The position numbers were made by a program, and so were the translations under genes. A stretch of DNA of 64,000 nucleotides from the NCBI GenBank assembly GCA_030693335.1, contig JAUYAU010000015.1:33857-97856 (forward strand), given 5' to 3'. Below the pieces are notes generated by a model. The model saw only the letters and a list, made by a program, of their open reading frames with translations, ran no database searches and was not told the DNA's origin. Below are positions 54,276-62,798 of the stretch, in pieces. The stretch is from Sulfuricurvum sp. Lineage in GTDB: Bacteria; Campylobacterota; Campylobacteria; Campylobacterales; Sulfurimonadaceae. Each line of letters opens with the position of its first letter. Positions within the stretch are counted from its first letter, which is position 1.

Positions 54276-55426
54276 TGGATCTCGAATCGTTTTTAGCCTC
54301 TAAACCACTTTTTTACAATGTAATCGATTATGAGAGATTTCCAAAAGCTTATTTGAGCGTGGCACCATTGTTGCGTATTCCCAAGATTATTCATATTGTG
54401 GGAACAAATGGAAAAGGGAGTACAGGACGGTTCTTGGCTACTGCTTTACACCGTTTGGGTAAAAAAACGGGGCATTATACTTCTCCTCATATTATGCAGT
54501 TTAATGAACGGATCTGGATAGATGGTAAAGATATTGCCAATGCAGATTTAGCAGCGGCACATGAAAAACTTATGGGATTTTTGGACATTCAAACTGCAGA
54601 TGCTTTGAGCTATTTTGAGTACACAACATTGCTGGCAATGGTTGCTTTTGAACAGTGTGAGTATGTAGTACTCGAAGCAGGGTTGGGCGGTGAGTTTGAT
54701 GCAACCAATGTTTTTGATAAAGTGCTCAGCATTTTTACCCCCATTGATTTTGATCACAGTGCTTTTTTGGGTTCAACGATTGAATTAATCGCGTCTACAA
54801 AATTGCGCAGTATGCAAAAAAGCGCTCTTTTAGGAATTCAAAAACACAGTGAGGTTGAGAGAATAGCTTGTGAGATTGCGTTGAGTAAACACTGTTCATT
54901 GTATAAGGTACAAGACCTTCAAGATACGCGCATACATACTATGGGATGGCATCTTGCCACAAAAAATGGGCTCAGTGAGTATTTACGGGATAATTGTGAA
55001 CTTGCAATGGTAGCATTTGAATTATTGGGATACAAAGCCGAAGAATTGCTGTTTGATCAGAGTGCTCTTTTCGGCAGACTCAGTCGCATTGCCAAGAATG
55101 TGACACTGGATGTAGGGCACAACGCTTTAGCAGCACGTGCCATTGTGGAAGCATTCCAAGGAAAAAAAATAACGCTTGTTTACAATACCTATGCGGATAA
55201 AGATTACCGTGAGATTTTAACTATTTTAACCCCGATCATTGAGTCTGTAGAAATCATTTGGGTCGAAGAGGGAAGGATCGTCCCGCGTACTCTTTTGGAA
55301 GAAGTATTAGGCGACCTGGGCTTGACTTACGGATCGTTTGAATTCATAAATTCCGAGAAAGAGTATCTCATATTCGGTTCGTTTAGCGTTGCCGAAGCAT
55401 TTTTAAAGAGGAAAAATAACCCATAA
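54272..55426 (+). CDS. folC: Folylpolyglutamate synthase / dihydrofolate synthase
   Basis: 384 residues. Mur-ligase-like: HIVGTNGKGSTGRFLATAL (P-loop), TSPHIMQFNERIWIDG, VLEAGLGGEFDATNVF and VTLDVGHNALAARA. It joins Glu to dihydropteroate or folate. It is shorter than E. coli FolC (422), as in relatives. ATG at 54272 or 54275. One-base overlap with mfd. Confidence 0.94.
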   Translation: MMDLESFLASKPLFYNVIDYERFPKAYLSVAPLLRIPKIIHIVGTNGKGSTGRFLATALHRLGKKTGHYTSPHIMQFNERIWIDGKDIANADLAAAHEKLMGFLDIQTADALSYFEYTTLLAMVAFEQCEYVVLEAGLGGEFDATNVFDKVLSIFTPIDFDHSAFLGSTIELIASTKLRSMQKSALLGIQKHSEVERIACEIALSKHCSLYKVQDLQDTRIHTMGWHLATKNGLSEYLRDNCELAMVAFELLGYKAEELLFDQSALFGRLSRIAKNVTLDVGHNALAARAIVEAFQGKKITLVYNTYADKDYREILTILTPIIESVEIIWVEEGRIVPRTLLEEVLGDLGLTYGSFEFINSEKEYLIFGSFSVAEAFLKRKNNP

Positions 55427-58413
55427 TGTCACAAGAGCGATTTTACGAATATTTAAAAAATAACCCTAAAAACCGATGCGATCTTATCGTGTGTGAAGAT
55501 GCAAAAGAAGCAGGTGAGTTAGCGGATGTTGCCAAATTCTTAGATATTGAGTGCGTCGTTTTTCCTGATTTTCGTGCCATGTATCTGGACGATTTACGCC
55601 CTTTTGGTGAAGAGTTGTTTGCGCTCTTTGCGGCACTGCGCTCTTATTATAAGGCTAGTAAAAAACCTTTAGTCATTTCTCCGCTTAAAACGCTTTTGTA
55701 TCCTTTACCTAATGAAACGTTATTGCAAAGCATCGACATCGAATTTGCATCCCGTATTGATTTGAGTGATTTAAAGCAGACCTTACTGCGCTGGGGATAC
55801 ACGTTTGTAGATATGGTGGAGATGGAAGGGGAGGTATCGCATCGTGGCGATATTCTCGATATTTATATCCCAGGTGAAGAAAACCCGCATCGAATCAGTT
55901 TGTTTGACGATGAGATAGAAGAGATCAAAGCCTTTGATGTAGAGACACAGCGTACGCTGAGTGTTGAGCTGGCGTTGATTCGTGTTACCAGTGCCTTTTT
56001 CTCTCTGAGCGAGGAGCAATACCATCGGTTTGAAAAAGAGATTTCATCCTGTGAAAGTGACAGTTTTGTCAAAGACATCGCCTCATTAGGCTTCTGGGTC
56101 TTGGGAGATGAAGGGTCTGATTTTACGTCAGGTAAAAAGGTAGTGCGCCTGCGTGAGATGAAAAGCCTCTTAGACGAATCGTATGGTATGAATCACCCTG
56201 TATTGCCGCGAGAGCGTTTGGAATGTGCAATCGTCCCTGAGGCAGTACACTATTCACCGCTCATTGCTCCGAGTCTAGAAACATTGCGCAGTGTTCATAA
56301 AAAGAAAAAGTTTACCATCATCGCGGCCAATGAGATGCAGCTCAAAGCGGCAGGGATTTTTGATCTCACTGGACTGGAAATTAAAACTGCCGGGATCGTG
56401 CTTAATCTCATAGGTCCTGATGAGGTGATTATCTCACTCAACCGCCATGAGAAAAAGCGCCGCCGCCGTAAAACCTCGATATTGCTGGATGATCTCAAAG
56501 TGGGGGATTATGTTGTCCATGAAGAATATGGTGTAGGTATATTTGAGGGGATCGAGCAAGCAGAAATATTGGGTGCGATCAAAGACTTTGTGGTGCTCAA
56601 ATATATGGGTGATGATAAGCTGCTTCTGCCGGTTGAAAATCTCGATGCGATTGATCGTTATATTGCTTCAGGGTCACTGCCTATCCTTGATCGTCTGGGT
56701 AAGGGGAGCTTCGGGAAACTCAAAGAGAGTGTTCGAAACAGACTCTTTGAAATTGCCTCTGAGATTGTTGGGATTGCGGCAAGCCGTGCTTTGATCAAAG
56801 CCCCTAAGATGGAGGTTGATGCAGGAGAATTACGCCGTTTTCAAAACGCGGCAGGATTTGATTATACTCCCGATCAGGTCAGTGCGATTGCCTCTATCGT
56901 GAGCGATTTGAGCTCAGGGCACATCATGGACCGACTGCTTAGCGGTGACGTAGGGTTTGGAAAAACGGAAGTGGCGATGAACGCTATCTTCGCGGCAGCA
57001 CGCGGCGGCTATCAAACCTTGCTCGTTGTCCCTACGACCTTGTTAAGCTCTCAACACTTCACCTCACTCAAAAGCAGATTGGGGACGTTTGGATTGCGTG
57101 TTGCTAAGCTGGACCGTTTTGTGAGTGCCAAAGAGAAAACGGCAACCCTCAAAGCTCTCTCGACAGGGGAGATCGACTGTGTGGTGGGTACGCATGCGTT
57201 GTTTAATGTCAGCTGTGCAAAGCTGGGGCTTGTTATCATCGATGAAGAACATAAATTCGGGGTGAAACAAAAAGAGAAACTCAAATCGCTTTATGACAAT
57301 GTCCATCTCCTCTCCATGAGTGCCACCCCGATCCCTCGCAGTCTCAATCAGGCTCTGAGCTCGATTAAAACCATGTCAGAGCTTCTCACACCTCCGAGTG
57401 AACGGCTAGGGGTTCGGACGTTTGTCAAAAATTACGATGAGAAACTGATTAAAGAGGTCATTTTGCGCGAGCTTCGCCGTGGTGGGCAGCTCTTTTATGT
57501 TCACAATTCGATTGATTCGATGGTGATTAAATCAGGAGAGCTCAAAGCGATTCTTCCCAATCTACGTATCTTGATTCTCCACTCACAAATCAGTGCAGCG
57601 GTGACCGAAGAAGAACTGAAAAAATTCGAAGACCGTGAATACGACGTATTGCTGGCAACGTCAATCATCGAATCGGGGATTCATATGCCAACGGTCAATA
57701 CGATGATCATCGATGGAGCGGATCGATTCGGTATGGCGGATTTGCATCAGTTGCGAGGACGTGTCGGACGGGGGCACATCGAGGGGTATGCGTACTTTAT
57801 CGTTAATGACAAGGATAACCTCACCGAAGAAGCGAAGAAGCGCTTGATAGCACTGGAATCCAACTCCTTTTTAGGAAGCGGCTCGATGCTGGCGCATCAT
57901 GATCTGGAAATCAGGGGTGGAGGGAATCTCGTGGGGGATGCCCAAAGCGGTCACATTAAAAACATCGGATATGCGCTGTATCTGCGTATGCTCGAAGACG
58001 CGATTAAGATCCTCACCAACCAAACCACCACCGTACGGGCAAAAGTGGACATAAAACTCACCGTCAGCGCCTTTATCAGTGATGAGGTGGTGCGAGAAGA
58101 TCGATTACGGCTTGAAATCTATCGACGTTTGAGTCATTGCGAAGAGCCCACCGAGGTTTATGAGATCGAAGAAGAGGTGGGGGATCGTTTTGGGAAATTG
58201 GACAATCCAACCAAACAGTTTTTTGAAATCATGGTTATTAAGCTGTTGAGTATTGAGAAAAAGATCAAAATGGTGGGCAATTACAATCAAAACATCACGA
58301 TTGAGTATCTAAACGGTTCCAAAGAGACGTTGCAAAGTAAAAGTAAAGATGATGATGACTTGATCGCAACGGTACTGCACTATTTGCGTACGGCAAAGCC
58401 GAAGGTGTTGTGA
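55426..58413 (+). CDS. mfd: Transcription-repair coupling factor Mfd
   Basis: 995 residues, about 150 shorter than E. coli Mfd. UvrB-like N-terminal part; RNA polymerase-interacting domain with VGDYVVHEEYGVGIFEGIE (about residue 360); translocase with SGDVGFGKTEVAMNA, DEEHKFGVKQKEKL, ATPIPRSLNQAL and QLRGRVGRG; and a C-terminal TRCF domain (KLTVSAFISDEVVREDRLRL in part). It frees stalled RNA polymerase and recruits UvrA. Confidence 0.97.
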   Translation: MSQERFYEYLKNNPKNRCDLIVCEDAKEAGELADVAKFLDIECVVFPDFRAMYLDDLRPFGEELFALFAALRSYYKASKKPLVISPLKTLLYPLPNETLLQSIDIEFASRIDLSDLKQTLLRWGYTFVDMVEMEGEVSHRGDILDIYIPGEENPHRISLFDDEIEEIKAFDVETQRTLSVELALIRVTSAFFSLSEEQYHRFEKEISSCESDSFVKDIASLGFWVLGDEGSDFTSGKKVVRLREMKSLLDESYGMNHPVLPRERLECAIVPEAVHYSPLIAPSLETLRSVHKKKKFTIIAANEMQLKAAGIFDLTGLEIKTAGIVLNLIGPDEVIISLNRHEKKRRRRKTSILLDDLKVGDYVVHEEYGVGIFEGIEQAEILGAIKDFVVLKYMGDDKLLLPVENLDAIDRYIASGSLPILDRLGKGSFGKLKESVRNRLFEIASEIVGIAASRALIKAPKMEVDAGELRRFQNAAGFDYTPDQVSAIASIVSDLSSGHIMDRLLSGDVGFGKTEVAMNAIFAAARGGYQTLLVVPTTLLSSQHFTSLKSRLGTFGLRVAKLDRFVSAKEKTATLKALSTGEIDCVVGTHALFNVSCAKLGLVIIDEEHKFGVKQKEKLKSLYDNVHLLSMSATPIPRSLNQALSSIKTMSELLTPPSERLGVRTFVKNYDEKLIKEVILRELRRGGQLFYVHNSIDSMVIKSGELKAILPNLRILILHSQISAAVTEEELKKFEDREYDVLLATSIIESGIHMPTVNTMIIDGADRFGMADLHQLRGRVGRGHIEGYAYFIVNDKDNLTEEAKKRLIALESNSFLGSGSMLAHHDLEIRGGGNLVGDAQSGHIKNIGYALYLRMLEDAIKILTNQTTTVRAKVDIKLTVSAFISDEVVREDRLRLEIYRRLSHCEEPTEVYEIEEEVGDRFGKLDNPTKQFFEIMVIKLLSIEKKIKMVGNYNQNITIEYLNGSKETLQSKSKDDDDLIATVLHYLRTAKPKVL

Positions 58414-59531
58414 TGAGTTTTTGTTCCTATTACGATGCGAAGGTATGCCACTCGTGTTCAATGATCGATTTGTTTTATTCGGAACAGTTGCATGAAAAAA
58501 GTGCCCACTTGCATGCCATTTTGGACCCTTTTCATCCACATGAGTGGCTCAAACCCGTCTCCAGCGGGATCAAAGGATTTCGGAATAAAGCAAAGATGGT
58601 GGCGAGCAACGGTGAAGAGGGAATAATACTGGGACTCTCGGATGAAGTGAGTCTGATCGGCTGTCCCTTGTACGATATCAGTATGCAAAAAGTGCTGGAA
58701 CATACGCAAAATTGGTTACGATCTTTGGGGATTAAAGCGTATGATGTCAAAAAGAAAAAAGGGGAACTAAAATACGTCTTACTGACGCGCAGTTCCGACA
58801 ACGGGGAGATGCTGCTGCGCTTTGTGCTACGTTCTCACGGGATTATTTCAAGGTTGCAGGGGAATCTTGAGATGCTCATCGCTATGGCACCTGAACTAAA
58901 AGTGATTACGGTAAACGTCCAACCCATACACATGGCAATTTTGGAGGGGGACGAAGAGATTTTTCTCACCGAAGCAACACGTTTGGAAGAGAAACTCAAC
59001 GGCATACCGCTCTTTATCCGCCCCAAAAGTTTTTTTCAAACCAACCCTGAGGTAGCGGCAAAGCTTTATAAAACGGTGGCAAAGTGGACGGATGAATTGG
59101 AAGCGAAAACGGTTATCGATCTTTTCTGCGGTGTTGGCGGATTTGCACTGCATGTAGCCTCCAATGAGCGCAGTGTGATTGGAATCGAGATTGAGAACGA
59201 GGCAATCGAGTGCGCCAAAGAGTCTGCGCAGGCTTTAGGGATTGAGACATTATCATTCAAAGCGCTGGATGCGGTGAGCTTTAGCACGGAAACTTCCAAA
59301 GCTCCCGATGTGCTGATCGTCAATCCTCCGCGCAGAGGATTGGGACAAGAGCTGTGTAAATGGCTAGAGAGGGTATCGCCTAGTGATATACTCTATTCCA
59401 GCTGCAATGCGGTGAGTTTGGCACGTGATATGGAGTTGTTGAAATCGTATGAATGCGCTAAGGTAGAGTTGTTTGATATGTTCCCGCATACTCAACATTA
59501 TGAGACACTGGTGCATCTCAAAAAGAAGTAA
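58413..59531 (+). CDS. 23S rRNA (uracil-5-)-methyltransferase, RlmC-like
   Basis: 372 residues from ATG 58413 (TGATG overlap with mfd). The N-terminus FCSYYDAKVCHSCSM has the C-x7-C-x2-C spacing of the 4Fe-4S cluster in RlmC (RumB), with no TRAM domain. The SAM part shows FFQTNPEVAAKLY, DLFCGVGGFALHVA, NPPRRGLGQEL and the catalytic Cys in YSSCNAVSLARD. RlmC methylates U747 in E. coli; the exact target here is inferred. TrmA is excluded by the cluster cysteines. Confidence 0.85.
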   Translation: MSFCSYYDAKVCHSCSMIDLFYSEQLHEKSAHLHAILDPFHPHEWLKPVSSGIKGFRNKAKMVASNGEEGIILGLSDEVSLIGCPLYDISMQKVLEHTQNWLRSLGIKAYDVKKKKGELKYVLLTRSSDNGEMLLRFVLRSHGIISRLQGNLEMLIAMAPELKVITVNVQPIHMAILEGDEEIFLTEATRLEEKLNGIPLFIRPKSFFQTNPEVAAKLYKTVAKWTDELEAKTVIDLFCGVGGFALHVASNERSVIGIEIENEAIECAKESAQALGIETLSFKALDAVSFSTETSKAPDVLIVNPPRRGLGQELCKWLERVSPSDILYSSCNAVSLARDMELLKSYECAKVELFDMFPHTQHYETLVHLKKK

Positions 59532-59539
59532 AAAAAGTC

Positions 59540-60055
59540 TCATAAAACCCCGTTTGATGAAGGGGTTTTACAGGAAATTTCCATATAGGTGAGATACAGA
59601 CGTACGTCAAATTCGAGCTGATGGTAATCGGGTTCAATATGGGTACATAGTGAATAAAACGCTTTGTTGTGCTCTTTTTCTTTGAGGTGCGCAAGCTCAT
59701 GAACGACAATCATCCGTAAAAAGGGTTCGGGTACTTTTTTAAACAGATGAGAGATTCGTATCTCATTTTTGGCTTTAAGCTTTCCTCCCTGAACGCGAGA
59801 AACAAAGGTGTGTGTCCCCAATGCAGATTGCAAATCACGAATTTTGGTATCATAATGAACTTTCGTGATAGGGGGTGAGTGGCGAAAATGGGTGTTTTTG
59901 AGCTCTATCACGTAATCGTAGAGACTTTTATCGGTAGTATAGGTGTGGTTGTCAGGATATTTGGCATGCAGATGGCTTCCCAATTTTCCGCTGTTGATGA
60001 GGTCCTGAACCTGTGTTTTTATGGTCTCGTTGTATCCGTTGATGTACTTTAGCAT
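59540..60055 (-). CDS. YgjP-like (DUF45) metallopeptidase
   Basis: 171 residues. The zinc motif VVHELAHLKEKEHNKAFYSL (HELAH plus a downstream His) places it in the M48-like YgjP/WLM group. No signal peptide or membrane helix, so cytoplasmic. The substrate is unknown. It converges with the RlmC-like gene (8-base gap), whose stop is followed by an AAAACCCC...GGGGTTTT hairpin inside the 3' end of this gene. Confidence 0.88.
   Translation of the reverse strand: MLKYINGYNETIKTQVQDLINSGKLGSHLHAKYPDNHTYTTDKSLYDYVIELKNTHFRHSPPITKVHYDTKIRDLQSALGTHTFVSRVQGGKLKAKNEIRISHLFKKVPEPFLRMIVVHELAHLKEKEHNKAFYSLCTHIEPDYHQLEFDVRLYLTYMEISCKTPSSNGVL
59545..59570 (+). terminator. Bidirectional hairpin between the RlmC-like and YgjP-like genes
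   Basis: AAAACCCC and GGGGTTTT pair around a short GTTTGATGAA loop at about 59545-59570. The GTTTTA that follows gives a short U run on the plus strand. It lies inside the 3' coding end of the minus-strand gene, so it may serve plus-strand termination only. Confidence 0.5.
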
Positions 60056-60167
60056 GGGGAATTATACAAAAGCTTTGTTTCGGTACACTTTTATTAATGT
60101 TACACACTAAATCGAATTCATCCGTTTTAGTGGCAAGGAATGAAGTCCTTTGCAATCCCCTCAAGCT

Positions 60168-60185
60168 TTGTGTATAAATACACAA
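60168..60185. promoter_or_regulatory. Perfect palindrome upstream of the YmdB-like gene, possible operator
   Basis: TTGTGTAT-AA-ATACACAA, an 8-2-8 perfect inverted repeat ending 22 bases before the start codon at 60208. It contains a TATAAA that could be the -10. Overlap of an exact dyad with a promoter suggests a dimeric repressor site; the regulator is unknown. A second hairpin, GCAAGGA/TCCTTTGC with one bulge, lies at 60132-60152. Confidence 0.5.
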
Positions 60186-60207
60186 GATTTAAATGAAAAG
60201 GTAGTAC

Positions 60208-61017
60208 GTGAAAATAGCATTTATAGGCGATATCGTAGGCCGTCCCGGGCGTAGTATGATCAAAGAAAATTTGAGAAAATTACGAAAAACTGAGGGGATC
60301 GATTTCGTTATCGCGAACTATGAAAATGCATCGCACGGCTTTGGAATGACGCTCAAAAATGCAAAAGAACTTTTTGAGTCAGGGATAGACGTCATGACGG
60401 GCGGCAACCATACGTGGGATAAAAAAGAAATCATCCCTTTGCTAGAAACATTGCCGCTGCTTCGTCCTCATAATTATCCATCGGGTGTTCCGGGCACGGG
60501 ATGCAGAATCTTCGAGGTGGCAGGAGAGAGGCTCGCGGTGCTCAATATCATGGGCCATTATGGAATGCCCTATGTGGATAATGCTTTTCGATGCGGCCGT
60601 GATACGGTAGAGTGGCTCAAAGAAGAGGGGGTAAACTCCATTTTTCTTGATTTTCATGCCGAAGCTTCCAGCGAAAAAAGGGCGATGATGATGCTGTTGC
60701 AAGGAGAGGTAAGCGGTATCATCGGAACGCATACCCATGTGGGAAGCGATGATCTGCAAATATCCAAAGGGACAGCGTATCTCACCGATATGGGCTTGAG
60801 CGGTTGTCGTGATAATGTGATCGGTATGGATCAAAAAGTACCATTGGAGAGATTTATCACAGGAGTATCAGGAAGATTTGAAGTCCCTGAAAAATGCAAA
60901 CGGATTTTACAGGTAGCCGTCATGACGCTGAATGAGGGTAAATGTGTTCAAGCGCAAAAATTTAAGATCTTTGATGATGGTAGAACAATCATAACTGATG
61001 CATGGATGGAAGAGTGA
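60208..61017 (+). CDS. YmdB family metallophosphoesterase (TIGR00282)
   Basis: 269 residues, GTG start with AAAAGGTAG upstream. Metal motifs: FIGDIVGRPGRSM, NYENASHGFGMT, GGNHTWDKKEI, DFHAEASSEK and GTHTHVGSDDLQ, the full YmdB set. Members cleave 2',3'-cyclic nucleotides and modulate RNA decay in Bacillus. Overlaps the glycosylase gene by 16 bases. Confidence 0.93.
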   Translation: MKIAFIGDIVGRPGRSMIKENLRKLRKTEGIDFVIANYENASHGFGMTLKNAKELFESGIDVMTGGNHTWDKKEIIPLLETLPLLRPHNYPSGVPGTGCRIFEVAGERLAVLNIMGHYGMPYVDNAFRCGRDTVEWLKEEGVNSIFLDFHAEASSEKRAMMMLLQGEVSGIIGTHTHVGSDDLQISKGTAYLTDMGLSGCRDNVIGMDQKVPLERFITGVSGRFEVPEKCKRILQVAVMTLNEGKCVQAQKFKIFDDGRTIITDAWMEE

Positions 61018-61667
61018 TCGAACTCTGCGATTCATGGGAGCTGTTTACGGCGCTTGAACGTTTAGACCTGCTCCAAAACTCACAGCCTCTTTGGTGGCCT
61101 CAGCATGGAACATTTGAGGTGGTGGTGGGTGCGATTCTTACCCAAAACACACAATGGACCCGTGTCACGGTATCTCTTGCAAATCTTACGCAAGCAGGCG
61201 TTTTAACCCTCGAAGCGCTTTCAACTATTGATTCTGAAATCCTGATGGAACTGATCCGTCCAAGTGGACTTATCAAAGCAAAATCTGCAAATATTATAAA
61301 GCTATGTCAAGCAATCCTTGAGGATTTTGGCTCATTTGAAGTGTTTGCGGATGAAGTGACACGAGAATGGCTGTTGTCTCAAAAAGGGATCGGCCCAGAG
61401 ACCGCCGATTCGATCCTCTGTTATGCGTGTGAGCGCCCCGTGATGGTAGTGGACAGTTATACCGCACGACTGCTACGTGCATTCGGGTATGAGTTTGAGA
61501 ACTACAGCGATTTGCAGGAGTGGTGCGAACGTGGTCTCAGAGAGCATTGTGATGAGGCGATACTACAACGCACTTTTGCCCACTTTCACGGGATGATTGT
61601 GGAGTATGTTAAACACAATACTAACGGTAAAAGCGTTATAATTGCGCCATTATTTCAAGGAGCTTAA
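61002..61667 (+). CDS. Endonuclease III-like DNA glycosylase, MagIII-type 3-methyladenine glycosylase
   Basis: 221 residues. HhH-GPD core with TQNTQWTRV, the hairpin KGIGPETADSILCY and the catalytic Asp in MVVDSYTARLLRAFG. The EndoIII lyase Lys position in the hairpin is Glu (PETAD), and the C-terminal 4Fe-4S cysteines are missing. Both features fit MagIII of H. pylori, a monofunctional alkylbase glycosylase. A GTG at 61014 is an alternative start. Confidence 0.83.
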   Translation: MDGRVIELCDSWELFTALERLDLLQNSQPLWWPQHGTFEVVVGAILTQNTQWTRVTVSLANLTQAGVLTLEALSTIDSEILMELIRPSGLIKAKSANIIKLCQAILEDFGSFEVFADEVTREWLLSQKGIGPETADSILCYACERPVMVVDSYTARLLRAFGYEFENYSDLQEWCERGLREHCDEAILQRTFAHFHGMIVEYVKHNTNGKSVIIAPLFQGA

Positions 61668-61796
61668 ATGCGTTTTTTTATTTTTTCGGTATTAGCAGTT
61701 GCATTGTTTAGCGGATGCACAACAAAAGAGTTTGGTCAGGGTGTGGATGATGGTATTGGTGATGTTAAGCGGGTTATACGCGGGAATAATAACTAA
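61668..61796 (+). CDS. Small lipoprotein (42 residues), entericidin-like
   Basis: An unusually short gene: ATG 61668, stop TAA 61794-61796, with AAGGAG at 61657-61662 5 bases upstream. The product has a clean type II signal (FFIFSVLAVALFSGC, lipobox FSGC, Cys17) and a 25-residue mature part TTKEFGQGVDDGIGDVKR with Gly/Asp spacing like entericidins. It likely sits in the outer membrane. It begins right after the glycosylase stop, and its own stop overlaps that of the convergent ywbE. Confidence 0.78.
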   Translation: MRFFIFSVLAVALFSGCTTKEFGQGVDDGIGDVKRVIRGNNN

Positions 61797-61984
61797 AAAA
61801 CTTCTTTAACCCGTCCCACTTCGCCACTCATCAACCGCACTTTTATCCCGTGGGGATGATTGGCAGAATTGGTGAGGATATCTCGCACGATCCCCTCGGT
61901 GAGGTTTCCTGTTCGTTGATCTTCTTTGAGCACGATGGTTACGCGCTTTCCTGATTGGATATTTTTACGTTCTTTGCCGTCCAA
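61793..61984 (-). CDS. ywbE: YwbE family small protein
   Basis: 63 residues from TTG 61984, with AAGGA about 7 bases upstream. The body ERKNIQSGKRVTIVLKEDQR, TGNLTEGIVRDILTNSANHP, HGIKVRLMSGEVGRV is a full match to YwbE in length and sequence. An open frame runs on to 62092, but that extension overlaps the next gene's coding sequence and has no YwbE similarity, so I start it at the TTG. The function of YwbE is unknown. Confidence 0.82.
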   Translation of the reverse strand: MDGKERKNIQSGKRVTIVLKEDQRTGNLTEGIVRDILTNSANHPHGIKVRLMSGEVGRVKEVF

Positions 61985-61994
61985 AATGGATTCC

Positions 61995-62180
61995 TTAATC
62001 TCTAAGATTGAGCCATGAGGGCGGATTGTCAAAACACAATGCACTGGAATTCCAGTCATTTTTTTCACCGTGACGAGCGTGTAGCTTTCCATCGATGTAA
62101 ATGTATTGCAGTCCGGTAACCGTACTGGTGAGTTTTTTGCCTGCGCTAAGGGCTTTTAAGACAGCTTCTCGACTTTCCAT
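61995..62180 (-). CDS. Small protein of unknown function (61 residues) upstream of ywbE
   Basis: ATG 62180 with AAAGGAT 6 bases upstream, stop TAA at 61995-61997, so it ends 10 bases before the ywbE start. The N-terminal ESREAVLKALSAGKKLTS resembles the first helix of small phage-type modules that begin with EALKALKAGKK, but the rest (LQYIYIDGKLHARHGEKN) is not recognised. It has no membrane segment. It is probably co-transcribed with ywbE. Confidence 0.6.
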   Translation of the reverse strand: MESREAVLKALSAGKKLTSTVTGLQYIYIDGKLHARHGEKNDWNSSALCFDNPPSWLNLRD

Positions 62181-62311
62181 ACATTATCCTTTAAATAGCT
62201 CTTTAAAACACCCTGTGGTGCCTTAATAGAACAACTTGCTGTTTGATGGTTTAGGGGTAAAACATTCGTTGGAAATGATATGATTGGTAACTTGAATAAT
62301 AGTGAGAGAAC

Positions 62312-62329
62312 GGGCAGATAAATCTGCCC
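62312..62329 (-). terminator. Terminator hairpin after the cold-shock gene
   Basis: GGGCAGAT / ATCTGCCC, a perfect 8-base stem with a 2-base spacer (4-base loop in practice), 9 bases beyond the cspA stop. On the minus strand it is followed by GTTCTCTCACTATT, pyrimidine-rich but not a clean U run. Confidence 0.65.
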
Positions 62330-62338
62330 AAGGTATAC

Positions 62339-62557
62339 TTAGAGAACTGTTACGTTTTCTGCTTGTGGACCTTTGTCGCCTTGGCCAACAGTATAAGATA
62401 CTTTTTGACCCTCTTCTAGAGAAACACGACCATAACCAGTGTGGTTAATTTGACGGAAATGTACGAACAAATCTTTATCTCCGTTGTCTTGTTGGATAAA
62501 TCCAAAACCTTTTTCACTGTTGAACCATTTAACTGTTCCGTTTACTGTAGCTGCCAT
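62339..62557 (-). CDS. cspA: Cold-shock protein CspA family
   Basis: 72 residues. [20 protein letters not shown] has RNP1 (KGFGFI), and DLFVHF is RNP2. An OB-fold RNA chaperone. It is transcribed from a strong promoter at 62710-62738, giving a leader of about 145 bases, which is characteristic of cold-regulated csp genes. The paralogue number is unknown. Confidence 0.97.
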   Translation of the reverse strand: MAATVNGTVKWFNSEKGFGFIQQDNGDKDLFVHFRQINHTGYGRVSLEEGQKVSYTVGQGDKGPQAENVTVL

Positions 62558-62709
62558 GTGGTAACCCTTTTGTTGTTAATACACCCTGTTGCCAAGATGG
62601 TCGAAAATATAATAATGGAGTGTTCTTGAGGGTGATTACACTGTTAACACATGGTCTTCAATAATAACTTACCTAAAGATGAAACTCTAAATCATCTTTC
62701 TATGACTTA

Positions 62710-62738
62710 ATTATAGCTGAAAAATATTAAAAGTGCAA
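62710..62738 (-). promoter_or_regulatory. Promoter of the cold-shock gene, with long 5' leader
   Basis: On the minus strand, TTGCAC (62738-62733), a 17-base spacer and TATAAT (62715-62710). The start would be near 62703, leaving about 145 bases of untranslated leader before the ATG at 62557. The 62558-62798 gap, the longest in the window, holds this and a weaker plus-strand TTGGTA-17-TAGAAT (62747-62775) for the next gene. Confidence 0.72.
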
Positions 62739-62798
62739 GGAACAGTTTGGTATTTAGCCCTTGGTTGGTTAGAATCTTAGAAAAATTAGGTGAATACT

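Noticed and set aside
61985..62092. N-terminal extension of ywbE to ATG 62092
   Set aside because: The extension overlaps the frame at 61995-62180, has no YwbE similarity and no ribosome site at its ATG.
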